Source: Thermosulfuriphilus ammonigenes (GTDB lineage: Bacteria; Desulfobacterota; Thermodesulfobacteria; Thermodesulfobacteriales; ST65). From it: a stretch of 64,000 nt of DNA. Every line of letters begins with the position of its first letter. Positions within the stretch are counted from its first letter, which is position 1. The stretch lies in contig NZ_CP048877.1 in NCBI RefSeq assembly GCF_011207455.1, positions 2,223,346 to 2,287,345 of the forward strand. The letters run 5' to 3'. The translations under genes and the position numbers were made by a program. The notes below the pieces were generated by a model. The model was not told where the DNA came from. It saw only the letters and a list, made by a program, of their open reading frames with translations, and ran no database searches. Below, in pieces: positions 8,776 through 17,412 of the stretch.

Positions 8776-9291
8776 CTATAGCCTGGGAGTTAACCTCCGG
8801 GCCTTGGAGAGCTGCTCTTCCGTTAAGACCTCACGAGCCTGTCGTACATATTCCAGGGAGCGAATCAATAGCCCGCGGCAGGTATCTTGGAGTTCGTTTA
8901 CCGTTTTATTAATCTTATCCGGAGTTACATCTGGCTGGGCCATGGAACTAATAAGATCCAAAGAGAGGAGCTGAAGTCGGGCCCTTTTTTCCATTAACAG
9001 AGTTTGAAACTCAAAACGAATGTTTTTAAGGGCCTCATATTGCTTTTTGGAAAGCTTTAGAAAATCTTTGGCGGCCAGGTAGCTATTTAGCTCTTTAATG
9101 ACGTTATAAAGAATGAGCCCCGGGGCCGGACATCCCGTCTCCCCTAAGGCCTCTACATCTATGTTTTCCCAACACTTGCCAACCAGACACAATTTTTGAG
9201 GGTGTTTCTTAGCAGCGGTGGCCGGGGCGAAGTGGCTTCCAGCAACCACCAAGGCAAGGGTAAGAACTATTACCATCAATAATCTTCTCAT
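8776..9291 (-). CDS. Secreted LTXXQ-like (Spy/CpxP-type) protein, second copy
   Basis: 171 residues: signal peptide (about 1-27, ending near ATAAK), then a Cys motif C-X4-C-X12-C (CLVGKCW to GCPAPG) and a long helical domain with LSKKQYEALKN and a second LTEEQLSKA repeat near the C-terminus. The layout matches the upstream paralogue at 9311-9826 (same length, same Cys spacing), so the pair arose by tandem duplication. It is 19 bases downstream of that gene. Likely an exported helical hairpin dimer (family knowledge); ligand unknown. Confidence 0.75.
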   Translation of the reverse strand: MRRLLMVIVLTLALVVAGSHFAPATAAKKHPQKLCLVGKCWENIDVEALGETGCPAPGLILYNVIKELNSYLAAKDFLKLSKKQYEALKNIRFEFQTLLMEKRARLQLLSLDLISSMAQPDVTPDKINKTVNELQDTCRGLLIRSLEYVRQAREVLTEEQLSKARRLTPRL

Positions 9292-9310
9292 ATTATTCCC
9301 CTCCTTTTAG

Positions 9311-9826
9311 CTATTCCTCTTTGGCGGCTATTTCTATGGCTTTAGCCCTCTGCTCCGGTGTCAGCAGACTGCGGGCAGTAAAAACGGCCTTGGCTGCATC
9401 TTTTAAGGTTGCCCAGCAGAGCTCTTCTATCCTGCTGACTTTTTCCTGAAGGGGTTTCTTACCCGGCCTTTCCTTCATCATTTGTTCGATTAACTCTAAA
9501 GTAACAACCTGAAGCTCAGCCCGATTTCTCACCATTTCTATCTGAAAGTCGTGTCTAAGCTTTTCTAACTTTTCTAACTGTTCACTGGTAAGTCCTAATT
9601 CATTAGCTAATTCTATGTAACTGTTAAGCTCCTTAAGAGTGTTTTGAATAAATAGAGCTGGAGTCGGACAACCCATTCGGCCTAATTGTGTAACTCCTAA
9701 CTCCTTCCAGCAACTACCCAGTAAACAAGGTTTTTCCTCCTCTTTGATAGCCTTTGTTGGATTAACTGTTATAAGGCTAACAGTTACAAACATCATTAGA
9801 AAAATTATTAAACTCTTCCTTCTCAC
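9311..9826 (-). CDS. Secreted LTXXQ-like (Spy/CpxP-type) protein, first copy
   Basis: 171 residues beginning at a GTG codon with a good AGGAGG site. A signal peptide (about 1-26) is followed by CLLGSCW and GCPTPA cysteines and two Spy/CpxP-like motifs, LTSEQLEKL (mid) and LTPEQRAKA (C-terminal). It is the first gene of a three- or four-gene operon that runs to 7831. A strong promoter lies at 9897-9925. The conserved cysteines are unusual for Spy/CpxP and could bind metal or form disulfides (inference). Confidence 0.78.
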   Translation of the reverse strand: MRRKSLIIFLMMFVTVSLITVNPTKAIKEEEKPCLLGSCWKELGVTQLGRMGCPTPALFIQNTLKELNSYIELANELGLTSEQLEKLEKLRHDFQIEMVRNRAELQVVTLELIEQMMKERPGKKPLQEKVSRIEELCWATLKDAAKAVFTARSLLTPEQRAKAIEIAAKEE

Positions 9827-9896
9827 AGGCTACCTCCTTTTAGGAAATCTTTAGGAAAATTATGATTAATTATATTGCCTTATTTTTCTTGAGAAA

Positions 9897-9925
9897 ATGA
9901 TAGGAAAAGGAGATACAATTGTCAA
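9897..9925 (-). promoter_or_regulatory. Sigma70-type promoter of the LTXXQ operon
   Basis: On the minus strand TTGACA (9925-9920), a 17-base spacer and TATCAT (9902-9897). The leader to the GTG start would be about 65 bases and AT-rich. A second perfect TATAAT on the minus strand at 9874-9869 lacks a good -35. Confidence 0.6.
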
Positions 9926-10104
9926 GAAAAATGAAAATTGCAACTACCTCTCTGCTAGAGGCCCAAAATTCTTTATTTCGGTGGTTTCAAAGAGAGATCT
10001 TTTCTTTCAGATCATCTTTTCGCCCGGAATGAGCCTCCCTGGTCAACCCGTTAATATCTCGATAATCTGCTTTTTTAAATCAGATTAAATTTTAGGAGGA
10101 AATT

Positions 10105-11088
10105 GTGAACCAAGAGAAACGTCGCTGGCTTAAAGGTTTTGTCTTCGGTTTTGCTCCCGGTCTTGTTGTCGCTACCGCGGCCAAGCTTGACCTCTTCTCC
10201 CACCTTAAAGGGCCCAGAAACCTTGAAGAGATTGTAAAAGAGACTGGTCTGTCGGCTAGACCTTTGAGAATGATTCTTGATGCCCTTTGCGCTCTCGGAC
10301 TCCTGAAAAAGGAAAGGAGCTTTTATTTCTTAAGCCCCGATCTGGATGAATTTTTAGGACGGGGGGATATTTTTTCCTACGAAGCCTATCTTAGCCATGG
10401 TTTTAACTTGGTTAAAGGGTGGTTAAGGCTTCCTGAAGCCATCTCTGGCGGCCATCCAGAGCCGCAGGGACCTGATCCGGAATTTTTTACCCATCTTACC
10501 CGAGGTCTTCTGGCGGTTAACTGGCCTGAGGCCACGGAGCTGGCTGGCCAGCTTAAGTCTCGTGGCTACCAGCGTCTTCTTGATGTAGGAGCCGGCTCCT
10601 GTCTTTGGAGTGCTGCCCTATTGAAGGAGCTACCTTCAGCTCGGGCCTGGGCTATAGATTTTCCTCAGGTGCTTGATGGATCAGCCCAAGAGATTGTCCG
10701 GCATCTTCATTTGGAAGACAGGTTTGTATTCTTACCAGGGAATTACTGGAAGATATCCTGGGGAGAAGGTTATGATCTTATCATCTTAGGCCATATCTGC
10801 CATTCTCTGGGCCCGGAGGAAAACGTCACTCTTTTTAAGAAGGCCCGCCAATCTCTTGCCAGAGACGGTGAGCTGGTCATCATTGAATTTATTCCTGACG
10901 AGGGCCGCTGTAGCCCTCTGTTCCCCCTTATTTTTGCTCTCAACATGCTTCTTCACACTGACTCTGGAGACACTTATACGGCCTCCGAATACCAGGATTT
11001 TCTGGCCCGGGCCGGTCTTAAGATCAGTGAGAGATTATATCTTGACCAGGGCCACGGGAGCCAGGTCATCGTGGCTCGACCTGAGTGA
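10105..11088 (+). CDS. SAM-dependent methyltransferase of the plant-type O-methyltransferase (family 2) fold
   Basis: 327 residues starting at GTG with an AGGAGG site. The N-terminal part (about 10-90) is the winged-helix dimerisation domain (LEEIVKETGLSARPLRMILDALCALGLL). The C-terminal part has the SAM-binding motif LLDVGAGSCLWS (about 158-169) and the acidic strand end AIDFPQV. This architecture is shared by O-methyltransferases such as hydroxyneurosporene and bacteriochlorophyllide methyltransferases and by cofactor or quinone methylases, so the substrate cannot be named. No partner genes are adjacent. Its 3' end overlaps the convergent GalT-like gene by 23 bases. Confidence 0.85.
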   Translation: MNQEKRRWLKGFVFGFAPGLVVATAAKLDLFSHLKGPRNLEEIVKETGLSARPLRMILDALCALGLLKKERSFYFLSPDLDEFLGRGDIFSYEAYLSHGFNLVKGWLRLPEAISGGHPEPQGPDPEFFTHLTRGLLAVNWPEATELAGQLKSRGYQRLLDVGAGSCLWSAALLKELPSARAWAIDFPQVLDGSAQEIVRHLHLEDRFVFLPGNYWKISWGEGYDLIILGHICHSLGPEENVTLFKKARQSLARDGELVIIEFIPDEGRCSPLFPLIFALNMLLHTDSGDTYTASEYQDFLARAGLKISERLYLDQGHGSQVIVARPE

Positions 11089-12118
11089 AGTAAGGTCTGA
11101 GGGAAGAGGCCAACTTTTCTGGCGGCATAATAATGAGCTCGGCCCCTAAAAGGCGCTGGATAAAGTAATCATCGGTGCGATAGGCAGGGTAGAGATTCTG
11201 CCTGGTGATGATCCGAAGGTGAGGGGAAAACCAGGGTAGGGAGTGGTTCCGGGGAGAAAGATAAAGGGCCAAATTAAAGGTGCCATATCCCAGGGCCTGA
11301 TAACCCTTGAGGATGGCAGAAAGCCCCCGGGCTAAGTTATCAAGGTCTTCAAACGACAGGGGGTCCTCTTCGGCTATGATTCCTAAAACCTCATTGCTTC
11401 CTAGGGGAGAGAAAGACGCCAGGAAGGAAACCCGACCCATCCTGGCCAAAAAACGGACTCCTTGGCTCTCTTCCTCCCTTACCAGGGCCTCCCAGTAATT
11501 CTGTCCCCATTTAAGATAAAAGGCCAGGGAGGCCTCCAATACTCTGGCCACAAATGGCGGGGATTCGCGGGAAATATAGACCTGAAAGTGGGGGTGAATC
11601 AGGCTGGCCCCAGCCGGAGGAAGATAGTTGGCACACACAGCCGCTATCTGGGCCTCTCCATCCCTTCCAAAGACCCGGTTTATGAAAAACAGCGAGGCCT
11701 CAAGGGCCTCTTCCAGTAAGCTTGCTGAGAAGTCTTGGAGCTCGCGGTAGTGGGCCTCCCCCACCGCTACCACCGCATGATATAAACCCACGGGGAAGAG
11801 GTTAGGAAAGAGAGTGCACTCTCCCCTGATGACCCGTCCATCGGGTATGAGATCTTCCGGGTATCGTGGAGTAGCCGAGCGAACTTTCTCCGGACACATA
11901 AAGCACTGGCTTCGGCCCTCTTCGGCCAGTCGTTTTACCAGATCCCAGTCGTGTTCTCCAAAAAAGAGGCGCTTTTTGTCTTCCAGGATGGGGTTGAAGA
12001 TAGCCTGATGGCCGAGAAGGGGATCCCAGCGGATTTCAACCTCCTGCTCTTCAAGGGCAAAGTTCTTCAGGGGGTTATGAAAGAGGCGGCGGTGGCGCTC
12101 CTGGCGGAAGAGGATCAT
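11066..12118 (-). CDS. Galactose-1-phosphate uridylyltransferase-like protein (HIT superfamily)
   Basis: Nucleotidylyl-transferase of the GalT/HIT superfamily, 350 residues. The open frame runs up to 12616, but the ATG at 12118 is preferred. It has AAGGAGG five to six bases upstream, and the upstream part does not look like protein. Visible features are a zinc-type CFMCPEKV near residue 90, the catalytic HPHFQ motif in the middle (nucleophile His), and a second HLRIITRQN segment near the C-terminus. This duplicated-HIT layout is that of GalT. It may act on another sugar phosphate, since no Leloir genes are nearby. It is divergent from the nitroreductase gene. Confidence 0.82.
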   Translation of the reverse strand: MILFRQERHRRLFHNPLKNFALEEQEVEIRWDPLLGHQAIFNPILEDKKRLFFGEHDWDLVKRLAEEGRSQCFMCPEKVRSATPRYPEDLIPDGRVIRGECTLFPNLFPVGLYHAVVAVGEAHYRELQDFSASLLEEALEASLFFINRVFGRDGEAQIAAVCANYLPPAGASLIHPHFQVYISRESPPFVARVLEASLAFYLKWGQNYWEALVREEESQGVRFLARMGRVSFLASFSPLGSNEVLGIIAEEDPLSFEDLDNLARGLSAILKGYQALGYGTFNLALYLSPRNHSLPWFSPHLRIITRQNLYPAYRTDDYFIQRLLGAELIIMPPEKLASSLRPYFTQVEPR

Positions 12119-12241
12119 CTGTAGCCTCCTTAAGGGACCTGTTTCCCAACAAAGATAGAAGACGGGCCAAAAGGTGGCAAGCCTGGAGGACTTTGGAGTA
12201 AAGAGAAAGGAGAAAACATTCTTAAATAAAAAGGAGGTCTT

Positions 12242-12925
12242 ATGGAAAGAGAGGATCGAGAAAAGATTAAAGAAATGGTTCTTCGGGCCTTCTCTTTTCG
12301 GCACGCCTGTAAAGAGTTTGACCCCGAGAGAAAGATCTCCGAGGACGATTTTGCCTTTATCTTGGAGGCGGCTCGACTGTCGCCAAGCTCTTTTGGTTTT
12401 GAACCTTGGTTCTTTTTGGTGGTTCAGGATCCTGATCTGCGTGAGAGGCTTCGAGAATTTACCTGGGGTGGGGAGAGACAGATCCCCACCTGTAGCCATT
12501 TGGTGATCTGTCTGGCCAGAAAGGGCTATTTCATGCGTTATGATAGCGGCTACATTTCCTACATGATGGAGGAAGTCCAAAAATTGCCTCCAGAGATAAG
12601 GGATCTTAAGCGTCAAAAATATCGGGAGTTTCAGGAAAACGACTTTCGGCTCCTGGAGAGTGAGCGGGCTCTATTTGACTGGTCCTGTAAGCAGACCTAT
12701 ATCGCTTTGGCCAATATGATGACAGCAGCGGCCATGATTGGCATAGATTCCTGCCCTATGGAGGGATTTAATCCGCAGAAGATTGATCAGATTCTTAAAG
12801 ACCACCTGGGCATTGAGATTGACAAATTTGGGGTGGCCTATATGGTGGCCTTTGGCTATCGGTTGAAAGATCCTCGCCCCAAGACGAGGCAGACCCTTGA
12901 GCAGATAGTCAAATGGTATCCTTAA
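12242..12925 (+). CDS. Nitroreductase-family FMN oxidoreductase
   Basis: 227 residues of the NAD(P)H:FMN nitroreductase fold: FSFRHACKEFDP at the N-terminus (FMN phosphate contact region), ARLSPSSFGFEPW around residue 50, and a C-terminal GIDSCPMEGF segment, as in NfsB/YfkO-type enzymes. The start ATG follows AAGGAGGTCTT. The natural substrate in this family is usually unknown (quinones, nitro compounds, flavin transfer). It overlaps the radical SAM gene by 13 bases, so the two are probably co-translated. Confidence 0.87.
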   Translation: MEREDREKIKEMVLRAFSFRHACKEFDPERKISEDDFAFILEAARLSPSSFGFEPWFFLVVQDPDLRERLREFTWGGERQIPTCSHLVICLARKGYFMRYDSGYISYMMEEVQKLPPEIRDLKRQKYREFQENDFRLLESERALFDWSCKQTYIALANMMTAAAMIGIDSCPMEGFNPQKIDQILKDHLGIEIDKFGVAYMVAFGYRLKDPRPKTRQTLEQIVKWYP

Positions 12926-14097
12926 AGTTAGAGCGGTCATTTTTTGCTAGACGCTCGGGCCCCTTCCTTCTGCGACGGCCAGACACTGAGGAGAGATTAC
13001 GTATCCTGGCTGAGGCCTCCAGGTTTGATTTGGCCGGTTCCTGTCATCGGGGCCCTGACGGCCGTGGCCGCCGCCGTGGTCCAGGGAATCGCTGGATCTA
13101 TCCAGTCACCCTTCCTAATGGTCGCCGAATAACCCTTTTTAAAACCTTAGTCTCTAACGTCTGCGTCAGTGATTGTGCCTATTGCCCTCTGCGGGCCGAT
13201 CAAGATCCGCAGCGGGTAAGCCTGAGCCCTAAGGAAATTGTAGCTATATTTATGGATTACCTCAGGCGGGGGTGGGTCAACGGAATCTTTATCAGCTCGG
13301 GTATCGTCGGTGATCCCGACACCACTATGGAGATTCTCATTCAAGTGGGCCGTATCTTGCGCTTTAAAGAGGGGTACCGGGGTTACCTTCACCTAAAGAT
13401 TATCCCCGGTGCCAGTCAGGCAGCCATTGAGGAAACGGTCCAACTGGCTGATGCGGTTTCTATCAACATAGAGACTGCTGGTCTAAGAAACTTTAAACGT
13501 CTTAGCCAACGGAAAGATTATTTTCGGGATATCATTGCCCCCCTTAAGTATATTGCCCACCTCAGAGAGAGACTTAAAGACCGAGGCCAACGCCTTTCTC
13601 AAACCACCCAGTTTGTGGTCGGGGCTGCTGGAGAGACGGATCAAGAGATCCTGGCCTATTTAGAAGGCCTTTACCGCCGTCTTTCCCTCAATAGAGTTTA
13701 TTTTTCTGCCTATCAGCCTGGGGCCGGTCGGCCTGATCTTCCGGGTGAAAGCTTGGCCACCAAGACGGATCTCCTCACCAGAGAACACAGACTCTATCAG
13801 GTGGATTTTTTGGTTCGCAAATATGGCTTCTCCGTGGCCGAGATCCCCTTAAATGAGAAGGGATTTCTACCCCTTGATCGAGATCCTAAAGAAGCCTGGG
13901 CCCAGGCTAATCCTGGTTTCTTTCCGGTAAATATTAACCGGGCCTCCCGGGAAGAGCTGCTTCGGGTCCCTGGCCTCGGACCGACTCTGGTTTCCCGAAT
14001 CATTCGCCGAAGACGAGAGACTCGTCTAAAGAGCCTTAAGGGCTTGTGTCATCAAACGTGGCTCCTCAAAAAGGCCGCTCCCTATGTGACCTTTTAA
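12913..14097 (+). CDS. Radical SAM protein with C-terminal helix-hairpin-helix (putative DNA repair/modification type)
   Basis: 394 residues. The radical SAM triad is C-X3-C-X2-C in VSNVCVSDCAYC (about residues 75-84). FISSGIVGDPD and LHLKIIPGAS match the family annotated as putative DNA modification/repair radical SAM protein. The C-terminus holds a helix-hairpin-helix: INRASREELLRVPGLGPTLV (about 335-355), a DNA-binding element. The family is often next to, or fused with, a uracil-DNA-glycosylase-like partner; none is seen here. The N-terminal region (GPDGRGRRRGPGNRW) is more basic than usual. The start at 12913 lacks a clear Shine-Dalgarno site. Confidence 0.85.
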   Translation: MVSLKLERSFFARRSGPFLLRRPDTEERLRILAEASRFDLAGSCHRGPDGRGRRRGPGNRWIYPVTLPNGRRITLFKTLVSNVCVSDCAYCPLRADQDPQRVSLSPKEIVAIFMDYLRRGWVNGIFISSGIVGDPDTTMEILIQVGRILRFKEGYRGYLHLKIIPGASQAAIEETVQLADAVSINIETAGLRNFKRLSQRKDYFRDIIAPLKYIAHLRERLKDRGQRLSQTTQFVVGAAGETDQEILAYLEGLYRRLSLNRVYFSAYQPGAGRPDLPGESLATKTDLLTREHRLYQVDFLVRKYGFSVAEIPLNEKGFLPLDRDPKEAWAQANPGFFPVNINRASREELLRVPGLGPTLVSRIIRRRRETRLKSLKGLCHQTWLLKKAAPYVTF

Positions 14098-14182
14098 GTA
14101 CCCTCCGGTTTATGATGCCTTTTGGAGCCTTCCCAAAGGGAGATCATCTTGTATCTTGTGGAGCAGCAGAGGTAAGAAGTCC

Positions 14183-15220
14183 ATGCCCCGGATACTTATC
14201 ATCAGACCGAGTGCGATTGGTGATGTGGTGATGGCCTCAGCCATGCTGCCGGCGATCAAAAAGGCCTGGCCTCAGGTCTCGGTCTCCTGGGTCCTTGAAC
14301 CGCATCTCTTAGATCTTCTGCGTTACCACCCGGCTATTGAAGAGGTTATCCCCTGGCCAAAGGCCAAGTGGCTTTCTCTCCTCCGGCAAGGGCGTTTTGT
14401 CCGGCTCTTAAAAGAACTTGTGTTTTTCTCCCGTCTTCTTCGCGAGCGGGAATACGATATGGCCCTGGAGACCACCGGGCTTTTAAAAGGGCGGCTTCTG
14501 GCCTATCTTTCTGGGGCTAGGGAACGGGTTGGTTTTGAATCCCGGGAGCCAGGACGCTTTTTGATGACCAGAGTCATCTCCCGTGGGCCTCAAAACCACT
14601 GGATAAGTTCCGAGTACCGCTATCTTCTTGAATCTCTGGGGATAGATACAGAGGATTTTCGTCCCTTCCTCTATCTACCGGGTGAACTTCGGGAAAGGGT
14701 AAGAGAATCCCTATTCAGATCGGGGATAAGAGAGGAGGCTTTTATTCTTTTCTGTCCCTTTACCACCCGTCCTCAGAAGCACTGGTTTCTTCAGCGCTGG
14801 ATAGATCTGGCCCGGGTTATACGGGAGCGTTTATCTATGCCGGTGGTGCTTCTGGGGGGAGTAGGCGACCGGGAGTTGGCCCAAAAGTTTGGGCCTCTGG
14901 TTATCAACCTGGTGGGCCAGACTTCGCTTCTTGAAAGTGCGGCTGTGGTTTCGCTGGCCCGGGTGGTGGTAGGGGTGGACACTGGTCTTACCCATATGGG
15001 GGTGGCCCTTGATCGCCCCACAGTGGCCCTTTTTGGGGCCACCAGGCCTTATCTACACACCATGTTTTCCAGGGTCCGCATTCTTTACCGACCAAGGCCC
15101 TGTTCCCCCTGCCGACGTCGTGTTACCTGTGATCACCGCTACCCCTGTATGCGAGAGATCACCGTCAGAGAGGTTTTGACAAAGGTGACGGAACTCATCG
15201 AAGGAGATCATGGGGCTTAG
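14183..15220 (+). CDS. Glycosyltransferase family 9 (ADP-heptose:LPS heptosyltransferase-like)
   Basis: 345 residues from the ATG at 14183; the frame also opens at a TTG nine codons earlier, but MPRILIIRPSAIGDVV is the classic family N-terminus. The second half has the nucleotide-sugar site (VVLLGGVGDRELA; VVGVDTGLTHMGVALDRPTVALFG). The C-terminal CSPC...C...C cysteine-rich patch is typical of the family. It acts at the cytoplasmic membrane on lipid A-core oligosaccharide. It is the first gene of a five-enzyme glycan cluster and overlaps the next gene by 11 bases. Confidence 0.9.
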   Translation: MPRILIIRPSAIGDVVMASAMLPAIKKAWPQVSVSWVLEPHLLDLLRYHPAIEEVIPWPKAKWLSLLRQGRFVRLLKELVFFSRLLREREYDMALETTGLLKGRLLAYLSGARERVGFESREPGRFLMTRVISRGPQNHWISSEYRYLLESLGIDTEDFRPFLYLPGELRERVRESLFRSGIREEAFILFCPFTTRPQKHWFLQRWIDLARVIRERLSMPVVLLGGVGDRELAQKFGPLVINLVGQTSLLESAAVVSLARVVVGVDTGLTHMGVALDRPTVALFGATRPYLHTMFSRVRILYRPRPCSPCRRRVTCDHRYPCMREITVREVLTKVTELIEGDHGA

Positions 15221-16301
15221 GGTTTTACACGTAGAGATGGGGCGCCATCTTTATGGGGGGGCCCTGCAGGTTTTTTATCTTCTTCGGGGGCTGGCTGAAA
15301 GGGGCTACGAGAATATTCTCGTCTGTCAGCAGGGAAGTAGAATTCAGGATTTGGCCCGCGGGATAGCCCGGATAAAACCTATTGAGTGTCTGGGAGATCC
15401 TGATCCTCGCCTTCTTTGGCATCTGTTGACCATTATTCGTACGGAAGCTCCGGATATTTTTCATGTCCACAGCCGGCGGGGAGCCGATTTTTGGGGAGCC
15501 CTGGCGGCCAGGCTCACCAGGGCCAGGGCTGTTATCACCCGGCGCGTTGACAACCCGGAGCCAGTATGGATGGCCCGCTGGCGTTATGGCTCCTTTGCTC
15601 GGGTGATCACCATCTCCGAGGGGATAAAAAAGGTTCTCATGCGGGAGGGGATACCTGAAGAAAAAATCAGCTGTGTCCTCAGCGCCATTGATGTAGATCA
15701 TTATGCCCGCCAGGCGGATCGGGGCTGGTTTGCCAGAGAGTTTTCCATCTCTCCCAAAGAACTGGCTGTGGGCATGGTGGCCCAATTTATCCCTCGCAAG
15801 GGTCATCAACTTTTGGTGACGGCGGCCCGGGGTATCATCTCCCGGAGAAAGGATGTGCGTTTTGTTCTCTGTGGTCGCGGTCCTTTGGAGAAGGAAATCC
15901 GGGACCAGGTGGTCAGGTGGGGGCTTGAAGGGCACTTTATCTTTGCCGGCTTCAGGGAGGATTTGCCCCGGGTTCTTCCGTGTTTTGATCTTTTGGTTCA
16001 TCCGGCCTTTATGGAGGGCCTGGGGGTGGGGCTTGTCCAGGCGGCGGCTGCCGGGGTCCCTATTGTGGCCACCCGGGTAGGGGGAATCCCGGAGATTGTC
16101 CAGCACGGAGTAAACGGTCTTATCATCCCTCCGGGAGATGTGCGAGCCCTTGAAGAGGCCATAATGGAACTCTTGAATGATGGACCTAAACGAAAGAAGA
16201 TGGCCCGGGCCGGAAGACGAATCGCTCGGGAAAGGTTTTCCCTTGAAAAGATGATCGAAGGAAATATCAAAGTCTATGAATCACTTATCCACAGCCGATA
16301 G
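15210..16301 (+). CDS. Glycosyltransferase family 4 (GT-B fold)
   Basis: 363 residues. The N-terminal Rossmann half has the loop YGGALQVFYLLRGL; the C-terminal half has VGMVAQFIPRKGHQLLV, HPAFMEGLGVGLVQAAAAG and the E-X7-E nucleotide-sugar motif around residue 265. The ATG has AAGGAGATC upstream and overlaps the family 9 gene, suggesting coupled translation. It probably adds a sugar to LPS core or surface glycan; the donor is unknown. Confidence 0.9.
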   Translation: MGLRVLHVEMGRHLYGGALQVFYLLRGLAERGYENILVCQQGSRIQDLARGIARIKPIECLGDPDPRLLWHLLTIIRTEAPDIFHVHSRRGADFWGALAARLTRARAVITRRVDNPEPVWMARWRYGSFARVITISEGIKKVLMREGIPEEKISCVLSAIDVDHYARQADRGWFAREFSISPKELAVGMVAQFIPRKGHQLLVTAARGIISRRKDVRFVLCGRGPLEKEIRDQVVRWGLEGHFIFAGFREDLPRVLPCFDLLVHPAFMEGLGVGLVQAAAAGVPIVATRVGGIPEIVQHGVNGLIIPPGDVRALEEAIMELLNDGPKRKKMARAGRRIARERFSLEKMIEGNIKVYESLIHSR

Positions 16302-17412
16302 GCATCCAGACCGACCGCTGGTGGCCATCTTTGCCTCTTTTTCTGGCCGCGGCGGGGTAGAGCGGATGCTTGTCAATTTGGCTGAAGGCCTGCTGGAACT
16401 GGGCTGCCGGGTAGATATTCTGGCCGTCAAGGATCGTAGTGAGTATCTCCAGGATCTGCCTGCTGGGGTAAGACTTATTCGACTAGGGACCACTCATACC
16501 TACGCCGCCCTTTTTCCCTTGGCCCAGTATATTCAGAGCCTGCGTCCGGCGGCCCTTCTTTCGGCCAAGAATCGGGCCAATCAGGTGGCTGTGGCTGCCA
16601 AGATTATGGCCCGGGTGCCCGTAAGGGTCGTCCTGCGCATGGGCACAACCACTTCGGCGGCCCTTAAGCAAAAATCCTCTCTAAGATTATGGTGGTGGTC
16701 GCTGGGAATGCGAATCACCTATCCCCGGGCCGATGCGGTCATTGCTGTCTCCAAGGGAGTGGCCGAGGATCTACGCCGATTGGCCCGGGTGCCAGAGAAC
16801 AAGCTCAAGGTGGTGGCCAATCCGGTGATCACCCCTAGGCTGTTTGCTCTGGCCAAATCTCCCGCAACCCATCCCTGGCTAAAAGACAAGGACAGACCGG
16901 TGATTCTGGCTGCTGGCCGTCTTACCAGGCAGAAGGATTTCCCTACCCTGATCAGAGCCTTTGCCCAGGTTCGCCGCCAAATTCCCTCGCGCCTGATCAT
17001 TCTCGGAGAGGGGGAAGATCGTTCTGTTCTTGAGTCCTTGATAAAGGACCTTGGCCTTGAAGGGCAGGTTGATCTGCCAGGATTTGTCCAGAATCCTTAT
17101 GCCTATATGAGCCGGGCCGATATTTTCGTCCTTTCATCCCTTTGGGAGGGCTCCCCCAATGTGCTCACGGAGGCCCTGGCCTTAGGGGTTCCTTCTGTGG
17201 CCACGGATTGCCCCAGCGGCCCCCGGGAGATTCTGGCCGAAGGGCGTTACGGGGAGTTAGTTCCCATGGGTAATGCCTCCGCCCTGGCCCAAGCGATCTT
17301 GAGGACTTTAAGATCCCCCCTTCCTAGGGATTTGCTTAAGGAAGCCGTTCAGGAGTATCATCTGCGGTTCAGTGCCCAGAGATATCTGAAGATTCTTCTC
17401 GGGGAGGACTGA
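16276..17412 (+). CDS. Glycosyltransferase family 4
   Basis: 378 residues of GT-B fold. The N-terminal loop FSGRGGVERMLVNLAEGL, the mid segment VILAAGRLTRQKDFPTLIRA and the donor-binding SSLWEGSPNVLTEALALG are clear. The ATG overlaps the end of the preceding glycosyltransferase by 26 bases. The pattern resembles amylovoran/LPS-type alpha-glycosyltransferases. Acceptor unknown. Confidence 0.9.
   Translation: MNHLSTADRHPDRPLVAIFASFSGRGGVERMLVNLAEGLLELGCRVDILAVKDRSEYLQDLPAGVRLIRLGTTHTYAALFPLAQYIQSLRPAALLSAKNRANQVAVAAKIMARVPVRVVLRMGTTTSAALKQKSSLRLWWWSLGMRITYPRADAVIAVSKGVAEDLRRLARVPENKLKVVANPVITPRLFALAKSPATHPWLKDKDRPVILAAGRLTRQKDFPTLIRAFAQVRRQIPSRLIILGEGEDRSVLESLIKDLGLEGQVDLPGFVQNPYAYMSRADIFVLSSLWEGSPNVLTEALALGVPSVATDCPSGPREILAEGRYGELVPMGNASALAQAILRTLRSPLPRDLLKEAVQEYHLRFSAQRYLKILLGED

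Noticed and set aside
9897..10088. Open frame of 63 codons upstream of the methyltransferase
   Set aside because: Lies over the minus-strand promoter, lacks a ribosome site and has no recognisable features.
12119..12616. Upstream extension of the GalT-like frame
   Set aside because: It covers the nitroreductase gene on the other strand and reads as low-complexity; the ATG at 12118 has a strong AAGGAGG site.
15225..16106. Long minus-strand frame in the glycosyltransferase
   Set aside because: Shadow of a well-supported family 4 gene.
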